From contig JAHDYR010000053.1 in assembly GCA_019828565.1 (NCBI GenBank), positions 930,001 through 994,000 of the forward strand: DNA of 64,000 nucleotides, written 5' to 3'. Position 1 is the first letter of the stretch; each line of letters begins with the position of its first letter. Below, piece after piece: positions 18,892 through 29,000 of this stretch. Position numbers and translations under genes: made by a program. Source of the DNA: Carpediemonas membranifera (lineage: Eukaryota; Fornicata). The notes under the pieces were generated by a model. The model made no database searches. It was not told the DNA's origin and was given only the letters and a program-made list of their open reading frames with translations.

Positions 18892-20644
18892 ATGGCAGCC
18901 AATTTCGAGAGTGACTTGGTCGACTTGCGAGACGTGAGCTCACCTGTTTCAACCTCTTCCGTGATGTCCGATTCCGCCAAATGCGAGCGCTGGATCGCGG
19001 CACTCGAAGGATATTCCCGCGAGGACGCTATTCGTGCAATCAAAGCGAATCCTAACGCTCAGTCCTTCGACATTGTTTGTGTTTTCATTCCACGCCCTTA
19101 TTTAGCTACTAGACTGGCTTGCAACCGATTCATCCTATCGCCAAGAACTTCAACGCATATCTGGCGAACAGAACAGGCAGAAAGAACGGCTTGCAGCCCT
19201 CTCACGCCGGCGCCCATCGGCGATGACCAGGCGGAAGAAGCAAGGCCCTGAAGTCTTTGGCCACATCCCACCAGCAGCGGACGAGACGTGCTCGATCTCC
19301 CCCGTCGTTAGCCCTTCTTATAAGAGCCCCGCGCCCGATGCTGCCTCCCACCTCCCTCCGCCCTACAACATCGAGACGCTACCCGAAGCAGGGGACAACG
19401 GGTACGTCGTACACAGTAACGAGACGTTGTTGGCCTCTCTGTACCCGGCCATCACTTCAATCATGGAGACGCTTGGATGCTCGCTCGACCATGCGTTCAA
19501 CTACCTACACAAGGCCAAGTACAACAACGCCCTCGCCATTGAAGCGGCACTAGAGGACAACACGGAGCCTCCAGCCCCAGCTGAGCGTTGCCCTGTGTGC
19601 TGGAGTCCGTTTGACGACGAGACGCCCGCCCTGACGTTGCCATGCGGCCACTCTACATGCGCTGATTGCTTCATCCAGCACATCAGGGTCCAGGCGGGCG
19701 ACGGGACGCTTGGAGAGGCTGTCTGTCCCGGCTACGAGTGTGTGGCGCCCATTCCTCCGGTGGTTGCCATGGCTACCCTGCCAGACGACCTCAAGGCCTC
19801 CTACATTGCTATGATCACGAGAACAAGGGTGCTAGTCGACCCCAAGGCGATCATATGTCCCGGCCCCGATTGTGCTCTGACAGTCCGCAAGAGTCGATTC
19901 ACTGTGGTCGACGCCAAGTGTGACTGCGGCCACCTCTTTTGTACCAAATGCCTGAGAGAAGCCCACCGCCCCTGCAGCTGTTACCGCGTGTCAGAGTGGG
20001 AAAAGATGGACCAGAGCGACGAGGGTACGAAGCGGTGGCTCCAGATCCATAGCAAGAAGTGCCCACGCTGCGGGACGATGATCGAGAAAGACCGTGGGTG
20101 CAACCATATGACATGCAAGCTGTGTCGTCATGAGTTCTGTTGGATGTGCCAGCGGCCATGGGAGCTCCACACCGACTTCTACCACTGTAGCGAGTACGAA
20201 AACAACCCAGCGCAGTACGAGGACTTGGAGGGGCAGGCGTTGGAGGTCGACCATGCATTCTACACGCACTGCTGGGCACGGTTCAATAACCACCGCATAT
20301 CCGAGCAGCTACAGGCAAAGTTCTTCGCGGACGCCAAGACCAGGGCCCTATCGATGACTGGGGAGGCCCACGGTGTGCCCCATACCTCGTGGTACCGTCG
20401 CGGGGTGGATACACTGAAGGACGCTCGCCAGTACATCAAATGGACATGCGTCCACTCATACTTCATGGCAGAGTCGAACGATAAGCTGCTGTTTAGCAGG
20501 CTGCAGGGGTCACTAGAACACGCAACTGAGGCCCTATCGCATACACTGGAGAGACCTCTCAGTGAGATCAAGCCCGAGGTTGCCCTGAGGCAAACGGACC
20601 ATCTCCAGCAGTGTCTGGCGGCCGTCGTCAGCTGGGAGGATTGA
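18892..20644 (+). CDS. Ariadne-class RBR E3 ubiquitin ligase with two UBA-like segments, one intron
   Basis: Exon 1 (18892-19074, MAANFESDLV) and exon 2 (19106-20644) are joined in frame by a 31-nt GT-AG intron (19075-19105; end CTTATTTAG), giving 573 residues. Residues ~45-75 (IAALEGYSREDAIRAIKANP onward) look like a UBA domain; a second UBA-like helix set is at ~180-212 (METLGCSLDHAFNYLHKAKY). RING1 begins at CPVC (~223), IBR at ICPGPDC (~311), and RING2 at CPRCG (~380), with the catalytic Cys in RGCNHM at ~393. The C-terminal ~150 residues match the Ariadne domain. RBR enzymes pass ubiquitin through this Cys. ATG 18874 is an alternative start. Confidence 0.88.
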
Positions 20645-20754
20645 ACATACGCGCATATACATAGTTAAACTTGTTTCTGGAGTTATGGGGCTGAGTGAAT
20701 CAGATCTGGCATATCTAGTTTGATGGCTTCATTTTTCTGTCTGAAACTGAGAAA

Positions 20755-22923
20755 ATGGGCCGTTTTCTCGGGAATCCGATGCACCTCATACTGCTAGTTT
20801 TGTATCTCGCAATATTAGGGTTAACAGCTAGCACTGAGCTGCCCACTCAGCGCTCTACCCTTGTGGTTTGCTCAAACGTCGTCGTCTCCTCCCATTACGT
20901 CGAAATTACGCTCTGCGACGTCAATTTGCCCGAAGAACCGCATTCCAAGCTGTATGTTGAGGTTATTGATGAGTCCATTGTCCGGATCAATGCGTCCAAC
21001 ATCCATGACACCGCGGACGTCCAGTCCATGGCGCCCTCAGATCCCACGACGTCGACCATAGCCTCGCGTCCACGGACTATGATGGATGTTCTGTACCGAG
21101 ACGACGATCTGATCATCGTGAAGGCCGGTACTGTCACGGTGAGGCTGAGTCTCGACCCTCTTTCCATACACGTTCTCAGTCAGAAGGTCACCATTGCTTC
21201 TATCAACAGGAACGAGCTGTTCTGGTTCGCTGAGGGCGGGCAGCATGTGGTTGGCGACGTTACTGTCCCGGACAACTTCACGCTTCTTGCCCCGCCCGGG
21301 TCAGCAGACTTCATCGTCAAGGAGGGCACGGTGTATCGCATACCAGCTGCCACCACACAGTCTGCCTCGTTCCCGGTGCTGACTGCCATCTCCCCCACTG
21401 GCATGGCGGCGTCGGTCTGGTGGCGGAGTCCGCATGGTGCCCGGATGAGCGGGAAACGGGCCAAATACGGTACCACGCTCACGTGCGTGAGTTCAAATGG
21501 CCCCATGCAGCTGTTCATCGCTGTTGCTCCGACGCCCAGTGATCTGAGTGAGAGATGGAACCGACTTCTTTCGTTCCCGATCAAGCCACCGCTATGGTCT
21601 CTCGGCCTGCACGCCAGAGGGGGACACACTGGCCACGAGCAGAACAACATCCCCATCGACGTCATATGGACCGATAGACCAGAGAACGACCCTGGTCTTC
21701 AGACGATGCTCAGCGACTGGACCGGCAAGTACCACAAGAGATGCCTCCAGCCCACGAGCGAGACACCGCTGGACGTACCCGATGTCTGGCCGCGCCTCAC
21801 TACCGCTGCATCCACAGCCCTTGTTTACGAGGCCTCTGTGTGGGCAACCCTGCGGGAGACGAGGCCGGACGAGAGGCCTCTTGTCGTAACGAAGACTGGG
21901 TCCGTGGGCATGCATCGATACGCCGCTCTGTGGGGCGCCGAGATCACCCGCTGGTCCGACCTGCAGGAGGCCCCGGCCCTGATGGCCTCACTAGCCATGA
22001 CAGGGACGCCCTGGGCCGGTGTGAGTGGCGGCCCGACTCGAACCACAGAGGAGCTCTCCATCAGGATGTACCAGCTTGGCGCCTTCCTCCCTCTGTTCCG
22101 CGGCCCCGCTGGCCCGGACATATCCCGGTCGGGCATGTGGGGGTTCGACCCGGCAGTGACTGACACCATACGTAGGGCTGTGGGGTTGAAATACTCGCTC
22201 ATTCAGTACATATACACCTCATACATCCTCACTGGCCGGGCTGTGGCACCAATGCTTGCCCACTTCCCTGACGACGCAAGGACACATGCTGTTTCTAATC
22301 AATTGATGATCGGTGATAACCTTCTCGTCGCACCCGTGTTAGAGCGAGGTGCAGTCAGCCGGCATGTCTACCTGCCAGGTAACAGCACGCGTTGGTATCC
22401 CTGGCCAACCACTGGTCTGCCCCCCAAGGAGCTGAGCGGCGGTCAGGACATCACTGTGCCCGTCACGATTGACACGATCCCCGTGTTCCAACGGGGTGGG
22501 ACGGTCATATGGCGGCGGGACCGTCTGAGGCGGGATACTCGGATCATGCAGTCGGACGGAGTCACAATAGTGGTCGCACTCGCGCCAGATGAGCACGGAA
22601 GTCTCAAGGCTGAGGGAAATGTGCTCTTTGACGACGGTGTGACCATCAAGGGCCCCCGGCTAGTCGCCACGTCCGTGTTTGAGCGGTCGTCGTCCCCCTC
22701 GGCCCACTTCGTCCTCCACAACTCCCCCACAGTCGACGCAGGTTATCTCACCGCCCCGCGGGTGGAGAAGATCATCATCCGGGGAATGAACCGAGCCTGT
22801 CGACGGATGTGGGTGGCCGGCAGCGGGGACCTCACCTTCTACCAGGACGAGGAAGAAGGGATCATCGAGATCCGGAGGCCTGGGGTGTTCCTCGACCAGC
22901 AATGGTCGCTGCTCATCAAGTGA
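20755..22923 (+). CDS. secreted GH31-like protein, probably catalytically inactive
   Basis: The 722-residue chain starts with a clear signal peptide (hydrophobic HLILLVLYLAILGLTA, cleavage near residue 26). GH31 landmarks follow: a galactose-mutarotase-like N-terminal part, an IPIDVIWTD strand of the barrel, then RYAALWGAE and MASLAMTGTPWAGVSGG, MYQLGAFLPLFRGP, the LKYSLIQYIYTSYILTGRAV helix, and the MIGDNLLVAPVL beta domain. The WxDMNEP nucleophile motif of active alpha-glucosidases is absent; about 100 residues of barrel seem missing there. The acid/base GD motif reads AE. The fold is likely kept but hydrolysis is doubtful. A secretory-pathway lectin-like or regulatory role is inferred. Confidence 0.8.
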   Translation: MGRFLGNPMHLILLVLYLAILGLTASTELPTQRSTLVVCSNVVVSSHYVEITLCDVNLPEEPHSKLYVEVIDESIVRINASNIHDTADVQSMAPSDPTTSTIASRPRTMMDVLYRDDDLIIVKAGTVTVRLSLDPLSIHVLSQKVTIASINRNELFWFAEGGQHVVGDVTVPDNFTLLAPPGSADFIVKEGTVYRIPAATTQSASFPVLTAISPTGMAASVWWRSPHGARMSGKRAKYGTTLTCVSSNGPMQLFIAVAPTPSDLSERWNRLLSFPIKPPLWSLGLHARGGHTGHEQNNIPIDVIWTDRPENDPGLQTMLSDWTGKYHKRCLQPTSETPLDVPDVWPRLTTAASTALVYEASVWATLRETRPDERPLVVTKTGSVGMHRYAALWGAEITRWSDLQEAPALMASLAMTGTPWAGVSGGPTRTTEELSIRMYQLGAFLPLFRGPAGPDISRSGMWGFDPAVTDTIRRAVGLKYSLIQYIYTSYILTGRAVAPMLAHFPDDARTHAVSNQLMIGDNLLVAPVLERGAVSRHVYLPGNSTRWYPWPTTGLPPKELSGGQDITVPVTIDTIPVFQRGGTVIWRRDRLRRDTRIMQSDGVTIVVALAPDEHGSLKAEGNVLFDDGVTIKGPRLVATSVFERSSSPSAHFVLHNSPTVDAGYLTAPRVEKIIIRGMNRACRRMWVAGSGDLTFYQDEEEGIIEIRRPGVFLDQQWSLLIK

Positions 22924-23259
22924 GCGTCATGTTTACATTTATGCACCGCCTGGGTTGGACCCACGCGCTTTCAATAAACCTCAACGTAACTTACGTGAGT
23001 CTGCTCAGAGAGTATGTAACGTCATCTTCCTCTCACCCTGGGGGCCCAACCTTACGGCCTGCGCGAAGGATCATGGGTCATCCGAAGGCTTGCCGAGGCC
23101 AGACCAACCACCGGTGTATGCGCTTCAACAACTCACGATACCTTACTCAACCCACCGCTGTTGGACGGGGGCCGGGGTAACCTGGCCGAACATGCAGCAG
23201 GAAACGTTTACTTAGACAGGTAGCCCGCCGGCGCGAGATGCATGCCACGGTCACCTTGC
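22924..23259. other. intergenic, nothing recognised
   Basis: Short spacer between two plus-strand genes. No RNA gene, repeat or ORF that I can support. Confidence 0.35.
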
Positions 23260-23628
23260 ATGGCATCCGTAGCTAATCCCGTAGAGAGCCTGAAGAAGTA
23301 CATCGACGCCTTCAACAACGAGGACATCGACTATATCAAGAGCCAGCTTGACGAGAACATCACTGTTTTCTTCAACGGCGCCGAAGCAGCCAAAGGCCGT
23401 GACACGATCCTCCCAAGCTACAAGACGGACTTTGAGAACAAGAAGAAGGTCAAGATTCACCGCGGACCGTTCCTCGTCGAGAATGGGACCGCCGCCGACG
23501 TTGGGCTCACCGCCATCACGCCCGGGCAGCCAACCGTCACTCTGGACTGCGTGTACACGTATGCCGAGGACCCCATGCGCCAGATCAAGCACTCGATCAC
23601 CAACGTGCGGGAGGTGAAGGCCGAATGA
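23260..23628 (+). CDS. NTF2-fold (SnoaL-like) protein
   Basis: I chose the second ATG (23260, MASVANPVESLKKYIDAFNN), giving 122 residues; an in-frame ATG at 23242 adds six. The arrangement of an N-terminal helix (ESLKKYIDAFNNEDIDYIKS), the strand-turn (ENITVFFNGAEAAKGRDTIL) and four C-terminal strands (VDCVYTYAEDPMRQI-type) is that of SnoaL/ketosteroid-isomerase-like NTF2-fold proteins. Such proteins bind or isomerise small hydrophobic molecules, or act as protein-interaction modules. The substrate is unknown. The 3' end has a TAAAT-type stretch after the stop, as several neighbours do. Confidence 0.65.
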   Translation: MASVANPVESLKKYIDAFNNEDIDYIKSQLDENITVFFNGAEAAKGRDTILPSYKTDFENKKKVKIHRGPFLVENGTAADVGLTAITPGQPTVTLDCVYTYAEDPMRQIKHSITNVREVKAE

Positions 23629-24171
23629 GAGCAATTAAATGTCGATGGGAAGGGTTGAGCTTCTGGATGGTCCCGACGGGGATCGTCAGATCGATGGGGA
23701 AGGAGCCGGCGAGGAACTCTATGGAGATGTTCTCTTAGATGCCCGTCTCGCGCAGTGCGTTTGAGTCCTCGCCACACATCCACGCCATCCTCTGGTGATG
23801 CGGCCATGACGAAATACGCAACGTACTGACAAAACAGATAATCAGTTGGATTCAACTAGTTGGGATAGGATGAGGAAATTGTTCAGCTTGTTCGAGACAC
23901 AACATAACCCCAAACTTGCATCAGAGGAGTTCATGTGCTTGGCAGATGAGGCAGATGAGTTCTGAAGCAAAATACTTCGCCATACCTCTTATGATCATAC
24001 AAATAAAGGAGCTTCCACTGCATCATCCCATTATTCTTCTTAGCTAGTCAGATCTACCCTCATTCTGTTTCAAATTTTCAAAGCCATAAACTGAGCTCTA
24101 TTTTAACATAGTGATGCAAAAAACTATTGCAGAAAAACACCACTGATATCTGCCCATCGAATCTAGTTCTC
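23629..24171. other. 543-bp spacer with a possible gene remnant on the minus strand
   Basis: Around 23640-23800 on the minus strand, a short frame reads like protein (IEFLAGSFPIDLTIPVGTIQ) but is interrupted by a TAA a few codons upstream of that stretch. I cannot identify it; it may be a decayed exon. The remaining ~370 bases are AT-rich and presumably include the H4 promoter. Confidence 0.3.
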
Positions 24172-24477
24172 ATGTCTGGCAAGGCTAAGGGAGGCAAGGG
24201 TCTCGGCAAGGGCGCCAAGCGCCGCCACCGTATTTTCCGCGATAACATCCAAGGTATCACCAAGCCCGCTATCCGCCGTCTCGCTCGTCGTGGTGGTGTG
24301 AAGCGTATCTCTGCTGATATCTACGATCAGACTCGCACTGTTCTCAAGTCTTTCCTCGAGAACGTTGTCCGCGATGCTGTCACATACACTGAGCACGCCC
24401 GCCGCAAGACCGTCACCTCCATGGACGTCGTCTACGCTCTCAAGCGCCAGGGTCGCATGCTCTATGGCTTCGCTTAA
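24172..24477 (+). CDS. H4: histone H4
   Basis: The ATG at 24172 gives 101 residues, two shorter than human H4. The core is nearly canonical: [54 protein letters not shown]. One residue is missing in the N-terminal tail ([15 protein letters not shown]), which shifts Lys16/Lys20 spacing, and the end is GFA rather than GFGG. The [20 protein letters not shown] segment is also divergent. It packs with H3 in the nucleosome. The preferred codons end in C or T, as in the tubulin gene, which fits high expression. A candidate histone-type 3' stem-loop follows. Confidence 0.97.
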   Translation: MSGKAKGGKGLGKGAKRRHRIFRDNIQGITKPAIRRLARRGGVKRISADIYDQTRTVLKSFLENVVRDAVTYTEHARRKTVTSMDVVYALKRQGRMLYGFA

Positions 24478-24499
24478 TTGCAATCAAACAACCAAAAAC

Positions 24500-24515
24500 G
24501 GTGTCATCTGACACC
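24500..24515 (+). promoter_or_regulatory. candidate histone mRNA 3' stem-loop
   Basis: Starting 23 nt after the H4 stop codon, GGTGTC (24500-24505), loop ATCT (24506-24509) and GACACC (24510-24515) form a perfect 6-bp stem with a 4-nt loop. That matches the size, the GG...CC closing pairs and the position of metazoan and protist histone 3' elements, and a CCAAAAAC flank resembles the canonical CCAAA. Loop sequence differs from the usual UUUC. In other eukaryotes SLBP binds this element to end the non-polyadenylated histone mRNA. Confidence 0.6.
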
Positions 24516-24704
24516 AAATCTAATCAAAATCAGTTTCTCACCAGGCGGGAAGGAAGTTCGTGTTATACCGATCGCAATTGTAAAGAATCGACGTTGGACA
24601 TTAGACTTTTATCTCGATGTGGGCTCCCTCACCAGGCTCTGCCAGAAAGTACTGCCGACGGAGGCTCGACATGCTGAGTGCAAGGCGTGTCACACCTACT
24701 ACCG

Positions 24705-25238
24705 TCACCCCTTGCTGACGTACTGCCGCATTGTCGTCTGCCCGGTCGGCTTTGTCACCAAGTAATCGGCCACGTCCAGGGGCTTCTTCTGGGCCATGCA
24801 GTCGAGCAGCCACTGCGGGTTGACGATGGGCGGTGGGTGCATCACCTTGTTGATCTTATCGGCTCTTCCAAGCCCGACGTTGGACGCTATTATGTGTGTC
24901 ACGGTGCCACAAAGGCCGAGGCTGATCTTGCCGCCGTTGGCTCGAATCATGCGATGGAGCGCGATGTTCGAAATGTTCTTGCCCTTCGGCGAAATCTTCC
25001 CAAGGATAAAGAACGTCATTCCACCGAAAATATCGCTGTCTCTCGTCGCTGGTGCGAGCTTTTTCTCTCTGTATTCCCAATACTTGCGAGATGAGGCCAT
25101 ACCACGCCGAGGACCAGTATTACTAGGGCCATGTACTCTGTTGTGATCACTCATATCGTTAGAAGCGCTGGAAGCCTGCGGTCCGGCGCTTTTTGTTCCC
25201 TTCTCAAGTTCGCATTTACGGACGTTCTGCTGATACAT
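24705..25238 (-). CDS. REV1-like BRCT-domain protein without polymerase domain
   Basis: The ATG at 25238 gives 177 residues; internal ATGs at MSDHNRV and MASSRKY are alternatives. Residues ~70-165 form one BRCT domain with the pattern FGGMTFFILGKISPKGKNIS, then THIIASNVGLGRADK and NPQWLLDCMAQKKPL, closest to the REV1 BRCT (THIIAxN, a Trp followed by LxxC/S). The chain ends 15 residues after the domain, where REV1 would continue into its Y-family polymerase. No such domain is encoded within the ~230 bp before H4. It may be a stand-alone DNA-damage adaptor or a truncated REV1 paralogue. Confidence 0.7.
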   Translation of the reverse strand: MYQQNVRKCELEKGTKSAGPQASSASNDMSDHNRVHGPSNTGPRRGMASSRKYWEYREKKLAPATRDSDIFGGMTFFILGKISPKGKNISNIALHRMIRANGGKISLGLCGTVTHIIASNVGLGRADKINKVMHPPPIVNPQWLLDCMAQKKPLDVADYLVTKPTGQTTMRQYVSKG

Positions 25239-25389
25239 GTCGACATGTATACGCGTAGTGCATGTAGCCAACAGGCCATGCGGCTGGATATGGGTAGACC
25301 CTCAATCCCATCCAATACCGGTGGCCGTTTACAAATCAATCAACAAGTGAAGGCCACGTACAAGACTGCTGAACAACAACAGCCCAAGC

Positions 25390-25879
25390 TCACATACCAT
25401 CACCCTTCACGACCTTCAGTATCGTTGTTACAAGCCTATCGAACGCCTTATCGTCCCTAGCTTGGTCCAGCGCGATCTCGGCCCGGCGGACAGCCTGTCG
25501 GTCATCCAAGACGTTGGCAGCAGATGGCCGGGCAAGATGAACTATTTCCATTGCCACTGCTCTGGTGTGTTCGTCTCTGAGCAGCTCGGCGATCTCCTGG
25601 GAGTTGTCGAGCTGGAGCTGGAGAGAGGGCGTCATCGTGGGAAGATTCAGGGTGTCCTCGAGCACGAAATTCGGATCAACTGGGTCAGTGGGTCGGTGGG
25701 TACGTACTACGTTCCTCAAGGGACCTGGAGAAGTCCGTGGCGAGCTTCCTCTTTGGTGCTGGAGTGGCAGAGCAAGAATCCCTGTGTTTCTTCATACATT
25801 CCATACTACAGTAGTATTTCTTGCATGTAGAGCACTTGTACTTGCCCTCATTCCCGCAGACTCCACAGGTTGCCCGCAT
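25390..25879 (-). CDS. HIT-type zinc-finger protein, one intron
   Basis: Exon 1 (25879-25711, MRATCGVC) and exon 2 (25679-25390) are joined by a 31-nt GT-AG intron (25680-25710; end CTGACCCAG), giving 152 residues in frame. Residues 5-37 are a complete zf-HIT: CGVCGNEGKYKC, CKKYYCSMECMKKHRDSC. The rest is helical (LQLQLDNSQEIAELLRDEHT onward) and matches the layout of small ZNHIT proteins such as ZNHIT3 (Hit1), which act in box C/D snoRNP and R2TP-linked assembly. The specific orthology is not certain. The gene is divergent from the LRR gene at 26081. Confidence 0.82.
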
Positions 25880-26080
25880 CGTCACCGGCTAAACTGCTCG
25901 GCCACGGTAGATTTGCTCTGGGCATCGTCTGACAGGTGAAGGCAAGCTAACTACTGGTGCGTGGGAATATTACCTCTTAAATCGTCACCATGCCCAGTTT
26001 TTGACTTTTCCTTAAAGTGCGGCGTACGAAATCGGAGAATCTCGGAATTCTCGCTATTCCCGCCTTATTCTATCCCAAGC

Positions 26081-29000
26081 ATGCTTCAGTTCACATCTCT
26101 ATTGGAGGAGCGAAGGGATGACATCGAATGTATCAATCTTTCCACGTGCAATATCACCGACAGCCTGATGTCGCGCATGCTACCGTACTTGCAGCGCATC
26201 AAGAACCTTCGGCAGCTTGATCTGTCCAACAACGCCCTCACCCGTCTTCCCAAGGGTATTGAGAAGTTGCGGCACCTTGAGGCGCTCTACATCAAGGGCA
26301 ACCACCTGCTGGACCCGTCAGAAACGATCGACATCCTCGGGGGCATCGTATCCCTGCACCACGTGACTATTGACCTCACTGGTAACGAGAATGCTGTTAC
26401 TGGGGACCTGGAGACGGAGATTATCATGAAGGCGAAGTCCCTCGAGAGCTACAACGGAATCTCTCTCGTCGACGCTGCTGTTTCCATCCCGAAGATCCAA
26501 GACAAGCCCCCGCTCAAGTTCGCTGCCCTGTTCAAGTCAGAGGACGAGTTCTTCGTCTCCTCAGTCTCCTCCGAGGAGCCCACGCCCAAGCATTCTCCCC
26601 GGGCGTCAGCCGGCCTTGAGTTCGAGGATATTGGGGGAAAGGTGCAGGATTACGTCAAGGACGCCTTCAAGGACTCGTCATTCGACTTTGGTGGCTCTGA
26701 CGATGAAAGTGCACCCTCCCTCATCAAGCCCGTCTCTCCCACGAAACTAGAGCCAGAGCCAGAACCAGAGCCCGAGGTTGAGCTGGAACGGACATCGGTC
26801 CCATTCCTCCCGTCCAACGCGGACCTCGACACCGTCGTCGCCGCTGTATCCGAGCTTCCCGGCTGTGACCCCCTGCTCGGCCTCCTCAGCCGGCCCCTGC
26901 TCACGGCCCCGTTCCAGGCGAAGGGGGTCGAGCCAGGCATTGATTCACCGCTCGATCAAGAGGATATGGCGAGGATTGCACACCTCTTTGAGCTAATCAA
27001 GCAACTTAGGTCAGCCGGCGCAGTGCAGGCTGGTGAGTCGGCCGGCCTGGCGTACGACCGCACTGTCGTCCACACGTTCAACACCGCCCTCCGTCTGAAG
27101 TTCGACGCACACACCCAGAACGTGCTCAGAAACCTTTCATCAATTGATGAAACCACCACTCCTGAAGACCACCGCGCCATGTCCATATTTGCCCGCCTCG
27201 ACCTTGCTTCTCTCTGCGTTGACGAGCTGATCGAGGCATGCCGTCCCATGGACGAGCTCTTCATCATCGCCCACGACCTGAGTGAACTTGTCCAGGGATG
27301 TATGGCCGCCGTCCCTGCCGCTCTTAGGGGGGTGCAGGACAGGTGCGACGACATGCTCGCTGGTAAGGACGAGGTGATCGCTGCCAAGGACGCCGAGATC
27401 GAGGCCCTTCATGGAAAGATCGCAGCGATGCAGTCTGAGGCAGATAGATTCGGTTCAAGGCTCAAGTCGATTGAGTTGGACCACTCGAAAGCGACAGCTG
27501 AATCCGATGCTGTGGTTGCCGAACTCAGTGAGGCCAACCGCCAGCTGAAACACGAGGTCCGCCGTCTCCGATCATCCCTCACCAGCCGACCAAAGACAGA
27601 GACGGGGTACGCCGCCATTGAGCCCAAGCGGGGTCGGTCTAAGCTCGTGACTCCAGTGAAGTCAGCACCCTCGACGACGGGGTATGCCGATCACTCCCAG
27701 TTCAAACGGATGACACCAGCCCAGGTCAAGGAGTTCTTCGACACATTCCTCGCTGCTTACAAGAAGGCTGAGGCCAAGGAAAAGCTGTCGCCCAGTGAAT
27801 ATCTGACCACATTCATCGGACATAGATACGGCATCAAGAAGCTCTCGAACCGGACGATCGAGAATCTCGTGTCGTCGCTCGCTGCCCTGAGAGAACGTGA
27901 CTCGACCGCTAGATTATTCGACTCAATCATATCAAATAAGATCGATCTTGGATACGCAGATGTCCACCGCCAGCTCGAGGAGAGCGTCATTGATCTCCTA
28001 GCCACCCTCCTTCGCCGCAAGAACCCCGGTTGGTCCGCTGCTAAGTTCAGCGAGCAGCTCAGCGAGATCATTGCGACCGACGTCAGCGAGGGCATGTGGA
28101 CCATGATCATCAAGCACCTCTACGGCAACGACGTGGCTCTCGTGACTCAGAAGGTTAGGCGGTGGTCGCTGCGTCTCCTCGTCGAGGCTGGGAAAATGAA
28201 GCAATCAACTGCCGACCAGCTTCTGGACTCCTTCGCCGCCTCCCCTGAAACCCTCACAGTCCGCTCCGTCGTCATGAAGGGCAGCGAGCCCGACCATGTC
28301 CAGGTTACACTTGGCAGCGGTCGGTCCAAGGCCCAGGTCGCCCGGGAGCGGTTTGCTCGAATGGTCGGTCGATTGCCCACACGAGAGCTGATTGAGTGTC
28401 TCCAATTGCACCAGATTTCACGGCACGAGCAGCTCTTGGCCCCCCTCGCGGACAAGTTTAGCGCCGTTGTCGTCCAAGGTCACGACCACGTTTCAGATGA
28501 CACCTTTGCCCGACTCATCCTCGAACTGTCGCCAGACATGACTGACCTCGAGGTCACCGCGCTCATTGACACGCTAGACCCTAACAAGGTCGGTCGACTG
28601 ACTTTTACCGACTACTGCAACACCGCGCTGCCTCTATGGATCGGGGCGAAAAAGCCACGGTCAAGGAGGAACGACCCTGTGATGCGGTCGACCCCGGCTC
28701 TCGGACAGACCGGCACTACCGCCCCAGCGACAGTGGCTGCCCCCGAAACCGTGCCCCAGTCGACGGTGGTGGAGTCAGTTGTGCCGGTCACGACCATGAC
28801 TCACCCGACTCCGGCCAAGGAGGCGTACGCCAGCACAGCGCTTCCCCCGCTCGCACATAGCACCGCGGGCGGCGATGGGGAGACGGAGGATGAGATGGAG
28901 AGCGCCGTTGTCCAGCTCGGCCTGACGGAATCTGACCTTGCTGAGCCCGCGCCATACTCCCACGAGCCCGCCAAGGAGAGCACACCAGCCCAACCTGACC

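Noticed and set aside
23721-23800. TAA read as glutamine (alternative genetic code, as in some diplomonads)
   Set aside because: TAA ends many intact genes here (alpha-tubulin, H4, IFT46 and others show normal stop use), so reassignment is not supported.
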